Source: Planctomycetota bacterium
Lineage (GTDB): Bacteria; Planctomycetota; Phycisphaerae; UBA1845
Length of the DNA: 55,959 nucleotides
Reading direction: 5' to 3'
Assembly (NCBI GenBank): GCA_024278775.1
Contig: JAJRSP010000151.1
Location: forward strand, 1-55,959
Numbering within the stretch: the first letter of the stretch is position 1; every line of letters begins with the position of its first letter. This document shows positions 53,226-55,959 of the stretch, in pieces. The notes under the pieces were generated by a model, which had not been told where the DNA came from, searched no databases, and worked only from the letters and a program-made list of their open reading frames with translations. A program made the position numbers and the translations under genes.

Positions 53226-53984
53226 ATGCCCTTATCTGTCATGGACGAAACCCTTGAAAATGGATGGCCGCTGGACTCGATCATAGACAGTAGCCGTTTG
53301 CCTCTTTACGTCACGCCGGAGATGCCTTGCCCCTACCTGCCCGGTCAGCATTCGCGCAGTGAGGCGTACTTCTTTGAGTATATGGAAGGTGCCGCCTACG
53401 AAAAACTCATCGCCCGCGGTTACCGCCGCAGCGGTCGCGTCGTGTACAAACCCCTATGTCAAGATTGTACGGAGTGCAAACAGATTCGCATCCCGGTCGC
53501 CGACTTTACACCCAGCAAGTCGATGCGCCGTGTGGAACGTCGCAATCAGGACGTCATCATGACGGTACAGGAGCCCATCCCAACGGACGAAAAGTTTGAG
53601 ATTTTTCTTGCTTACCTCGATGCGCAGCACGACGATATGATGCCGCGTACGCAGCAGTCGTTTGTTGAGTTTCTCTATGACTCACCGATGGACACACTCG
53701 AATTCACCTACCGCGTCGGAAACCGGATCGCCGGGATCACCATTGCCGACCAATGCCCCGGCGGACTGAGCAGTGTCTATTGCTACTTCGACCCTGAGTT
53801 TTCCGATCGTAGTCTCGGTACACTTTCTGTCGTTCGCGAAGTGGGCCACTGCCGTGATGTTTCGCTTCCCTATTACTATCTCGGGTTCTACATTGCCAAA
53901 AGCCCGACAATGGCGTACAAGGCCCGGTTCCGCCCCAACGAAATCCTGGTTGCCGATGAAACCTGGACCACGAACGGCGGGTAA
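53226..53984 (+). CDS. bpt: Aspartate/glutamate leucyltransferase (aminoacyl-tRNA-protein transferase)
   Basis: The 252-residue protein belongs to the bacterial protein-transferase family that attaches leucine (or arginine) from tRNA to N-terminal acidic residues in the N-degron pathway. The N-terminal block CPYLPGQHSRSEAYFFE and the Cys set PLCQDCTECKQIR are typical, as is GRKRSR-like RRVERRNQDV and the closing FYIAKSPTMAYKARFRPNEIL. ATG 53226 is two bases after the DUF554 stop; ATG 53241 is the second choice. The matching clpS is not in the window. Confidence 0.9.
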   Translation: MPLSVMDETLENGWPLDSIIDSSRLPLYVTPEMPCPYLPGQHSRSEAYFFEYMEGAAYEKLIARGYRRSGRVVYKPLCQDCTECKQIRIPVADFTPSKSMRRVERRNQDVIMTVQEPIPTDEKFEIFLAYLDAQHDDMMPRTQQSFVEFLYDSPMDTLEFTYRVGNRIAGITIADQCPGGLSSVYCYFDPEFSDRSLGTLSVVREVGHCRDVSLPYYYLGFYIAKSPTMAYKARFRPNEILVADETWTTNGG

Positions 53985-53999
53985 GGATATCACCGGGCC

Positions 54000-55133
54000 G
54001 TGCCGCATCGAAACCATCCCGAAGGTGAACTCGCATCGCGCCGGTTCGAACGTATTCTCATCGTCAAACCCAGTTCACTCGGCGATGTGGTCCACGCGCT
54101 ACCGCTGCTCGACGGGTTACGTCGGCGATACCCGGATGCGAAAATCGACTGGATCATCGGCACACCGTTCGCACCACTGCTGGAGGATCACCCCCAACTC
54201 GATGAACTTATCGAGTTCGATCGCCGGCGGTTCGGGCGACTCTGGCGAAGCCCGGCGACGGCAAGAGCGTTTTACCGATTCATCCAGAGCCTCAGGAATA
54301 ATCACTACGATCTGGTGATTGACTTGCAGGGGTTGTTCCGCACGGCTTTTTTCGCATGGGCAAGCGGGACGACCACTCGCATCGGGTTCGGTGATGCTCG
54401 CGAAGGTGCCCCGATGTTCTATACCCACCGGCTACCCGGCGGTTCAGGAGATATCCACGCGGTCGATCGCAACCTACAGGTGCGAGACATCCTGGGGCTA
54501 CCCCACGAAGAGGCCGTGTTTACTCTTGCTATCCGAGAATCAGATCGCGTCTTGGCGGCCAGGCTCCTGGCCCCGCTCGGACAACCCGCCTTGCACCGGA
54601 TTGTGGCCTTCGTGCCCGGGGCGCGATGGCCCACCAAACGCTGGTCGCCGAAACGGTTTGCCGAAACGATCGATCGAATGGCCGATTCCGATAACCACTG
54701 CCGCTGTGTGTTGCTCGGCGGTTCGGATGAGGCTGCTCTGGGAAGAGATATTGCCGCGCGGTGCCAGAGTCGACCTCTTGACCTGACCGGAAAAACCAAC
54801 CTCCGAGAGCTAATGGCCCTCATTGAGCGTGCGGATCTTGTGGTCTGTCAGGATTCGGCCGCCGCACATCTGGCTGCCGCGTTGCATCGACCGCTCGTGT
54901 GTATCACCGGACCGACCAACCCCCACAGAACGGGGCCCTACGGTCGTATGGAAGACGTCATCAGACTGGATTTGGACTGCTCGCCCTGTTATCTGCGGCG
55001 TCTCTCACAATGCCCACACGACCACCGCTGTATGACCGAGCTATCGGTCGATCGCGTCATGGAGTGGATACGCAGATCGCAGAACGAGACCCAATGGTTG
55101 TCGACAAACAAGGCCCCGGCTGCCGATGAGTAA
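54000..55133 (+). CDS. Glycosyltransferase family 9 (heptosyltransferase-like)
   Basis: The 377-residue protein has the GT9 start RILIVKPSSLGDVVHALPLLDGLRRRYPDAKIDWI and the C-terminal GGSDEAALG, LDLTGKTNLRELMALIERADLVVCQDSAAAHLAAAL and FITGPTNPHRTGPYG-like block (CITGPTNPHRTGPYG), which together fix the family. It would transfer heptose from an ADP-heptose donor to lipid A core or a similar acceptor. The start GTG 54000 lies 15 bases after bpt. Related genes in planctomycetes are common; the acceptor is unknown. It is upstream of DUF2062. Confidence 0.87.
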   Translation: MPHRNHPEGELASRRFERILIVKPSSLGDVVHALPLLDGLRRRYPDAKIDWIIGTPFAPLLEDHPQLDELIEFDRRRFGRLWRSPATARAFYRFIQSLRNNHYDLVIDLQGLFRTAFFAWASGTTTRIGFGDAREGAPMFYTHRLPGGSGDIHAVDRNLQVRDILGLPHEEAVFTLAIRESDRVLAARLLAPLGQPALHRIVAFVPGARWPTKRWSPKRFAETIDRMADSDNHCRCVLLGGSDEAALGRDIAARCQSRPLDLTGKTNLRELMALIERADLVVCQDSAAAHLAAALHRPLVCITGPTNPHRTGPYGRMEDVIRLDLDCSPCYLRRLSQCPHDHRCMTELSVDRVMEWIRRSQNETQWLSTNKAPAADE

Positions 55134-55267
55134 CTATACACCAGCGTAAGCCTTCCAGGCAAAAAATGCCGCCGTCGCAAGACAATCAGCGCGCAAGTCG
55201 CTAGACTGGCCGTGCTCGGCATGGTGATGGCCGTTGCGGCAATGTGGCAGCATAAGGACTGACAGCC

Positions 55268-55834
55268 TTGGCCAAATACTTGTTTCGAGCACGCAAGTTT
55301 CTAGCACTTAAAGTGCTGCACACGGACGATCCGCCGCACGCGGTGGCGCTCGGAGTCGCTGTTGGTATCTTCGTGGCATTTTTGCCACTCGTTGGGGTTC
55401 AGACGGTTGTCGCCATCGCCTTTGCGGCGCTCCTTCGGGCAAACAAGGTCGTTTGCGTTCCTCTCGTGTGGATCACCAATCCCGTCACATTGGGTCCGAT
55501 CTACGCTGGCTGCATCTGGGTGGGCCAGCAAGTACTCCCCGGCAGCAGCACGAGCAAAGAAGACGTCGATCGCCTTCTTGAGTTCGGAGCCGATCGCAGC
55601 GTGTTCAGCACCGCGTATTGGAACGATCTTCTGTCATTCCTGGGAGGCCTGACCACCGAACTTCTGGTGGGTTGCGTGATCGTGGGGTTGGTCTTCGCGA
55701 TTCCCTCGTATTTCATGTCGCGCTCAGCCGTCACCAAGTACCGCGATCGCCGCCGGCTGAAATTGTTGAAGCGAAGTCTGTTCCGCGCTAAAAACGCCGG
55801 GAAGATGATCCCTCCACAACGCCAACCGCACTAG
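55268..55834 (+). CDS. DUF2062 membrane protein
   Basis: The 188-residue protein has a basic N-terminus, the DUF2062 core DPPHAVALGVAVGIFVAFLPLVGVQTVVAIAFAALLRANKVV, then three further membrane helices, including LTTELLVGCVIVGLVFAIPSYF, and a basic tail. The family is often found next to glycosyltransferase genes, as here. TTG 55268 is the only reasonable start. The stop codon TAG overlaps the probable left end of an insertion sequence. Confidence 0.82.
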   Translation: MAKYLFRARKFLALKVLHTDDPPHAVALGVAVGIFVAFLPLVGVQTVVAIAFAALLRANKVVCVPLVWITNPVTLGPIYAGCIWVGQQVLPGSSTSKEDVDRLLEFGADRSVFSTAYWNDLLSFLGGLTTELLVGCVIVGLVFAIPSYFMSRSAVTKYRDRRRLKLLKRSLFRAKNAGKMIPPQRQPH

Positions 55835-55959
55835 GCCCTGTCTGAAAACCCTGTCAGTTGCCGATAACCCTGCATAAAGACAGGGAGGTCGGTACTCATG
55901 AAACGCCACGAGCTCACGGACGAGCAATGGGCGTTGATCGAACCGATGGTGCCACGGAG
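55834..55959 (+). mobile_element. Left end of an IS5-like insertion sequence (partial)
   Basis: The sequence from GGCCCTGTCTGAAAA at about 55834 has the look of an IS terminal inverted repeat, and CCCTGTC (55836-55842) reappears as GACAGGG at about 55880-55886. The element begins right at the stop codon of the DUF2062 gene and continues off the right edge. Confidence 0.6.
55898..55959 (+). CDS. IS5-like transposase, N-terminal fragment
   Basis: The first 20 residues, MKRHELTDEQWALIEPMVPR, match the start of IS5-group transposases that begin with a LTDEQW-xx-I-P block. GGGAGG at about 55883-55888 precedes the ATG. The frame runs off the window, so integrity is unknown. Confidence 0.75.
   Translation, partial: MKRHELTDEQWALIEPMVPR

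Overview
The window looks like a piece of a Planctomycetota chromosome, most likely of the Phycisphaerae side. This is inferred from gene content, not from a marker gene: a secreted protein with a dockerin-like repeat and formylglycine-generating-enzyme-like domains, a DUF1573 protein, a membrane Ser/Thr kinase with FHA and ECF sigma partners, Cys-rich linkers, a SMUG-type uracil-DNA glycosylase, and moderately high GC with frequent GTG and TTG starts. I saw no rRNA, tRNA or CRISPR array.

Layout. 1-5 kb: a sugar-type sodium symporter (cut by the window edge), a GH20 hexosaminidase-like enzyme, a polysaccharide deacetylase and a methyltransferase. 5-7 kb: a CPBP membrane protease divergent from trpC. 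7-13 kb: a probable metal-uptake island with a DtxR-type regulator, a beta-barrel protein, a haem-motif lipoprotein, two small related exported peptides, a TonB-dependent receptor and TonB. 13-18 kb: an MFS protein, lexA, and ruvB-ruvA-ruvC (SOS and recombination). 18-25 kb: a minus-strand signalling cluster FHA protein, Ser/Thr kinase, membrane protein, ECF sigma factor. 25.7 kb: an RRM RNA-binding protein with a clear terminator.

26-34.6 kb is the strongest functional unit: three acyl-CoA dehydrogenases, 3-hydroxybutyryl-CoA dehydrogenase, enoyl-CoA hydratase, a B12-dependent acyl-CoA mutase catalytic subunit and a protein fusing a B12-binding domain to a MeaB-type GTPase. The mutase carries Phe and Gln where methylmalonyl-CoA mutase has Tyr89 and Arg207, the pair reported for isobutyryl-CoA mutase. 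Together the genes could convert isobutyryl-CoA to butyryl-CoA and on to acetoacetyl-CoA. The mutase/GTPase pair resembles the fused enzyme IcmF split into two genes and reordered.

35-56 kb: a 1165-residue secreted protein with three FGE-like domains, a SMUG glycosylase, a PDZ protein, surface-polysaccharide genes (DegT aminotransferase, nucleotide-sugar dehydrogenase, sulfotransferase, two glycosyltransferases), several lipoproteins, a DUF1573 protein, DUF554 and DUF2062 membrane proteins, Bpt aminoacyl-protein transferase, and the start of an IS5-like element at the right edge.

The intergenic spaces hold several repeat families: REP-like hairpins with constant outer arms and a variable, self-complementary inner stem, often in inverted pairs; CCCCCCTTG-type palindromes that also lie inside two genes; a 16-bp tandem array; a two-copy 72-bp repeat; and GGCATGC-rich repeats bracketing a small AT-rich gene.
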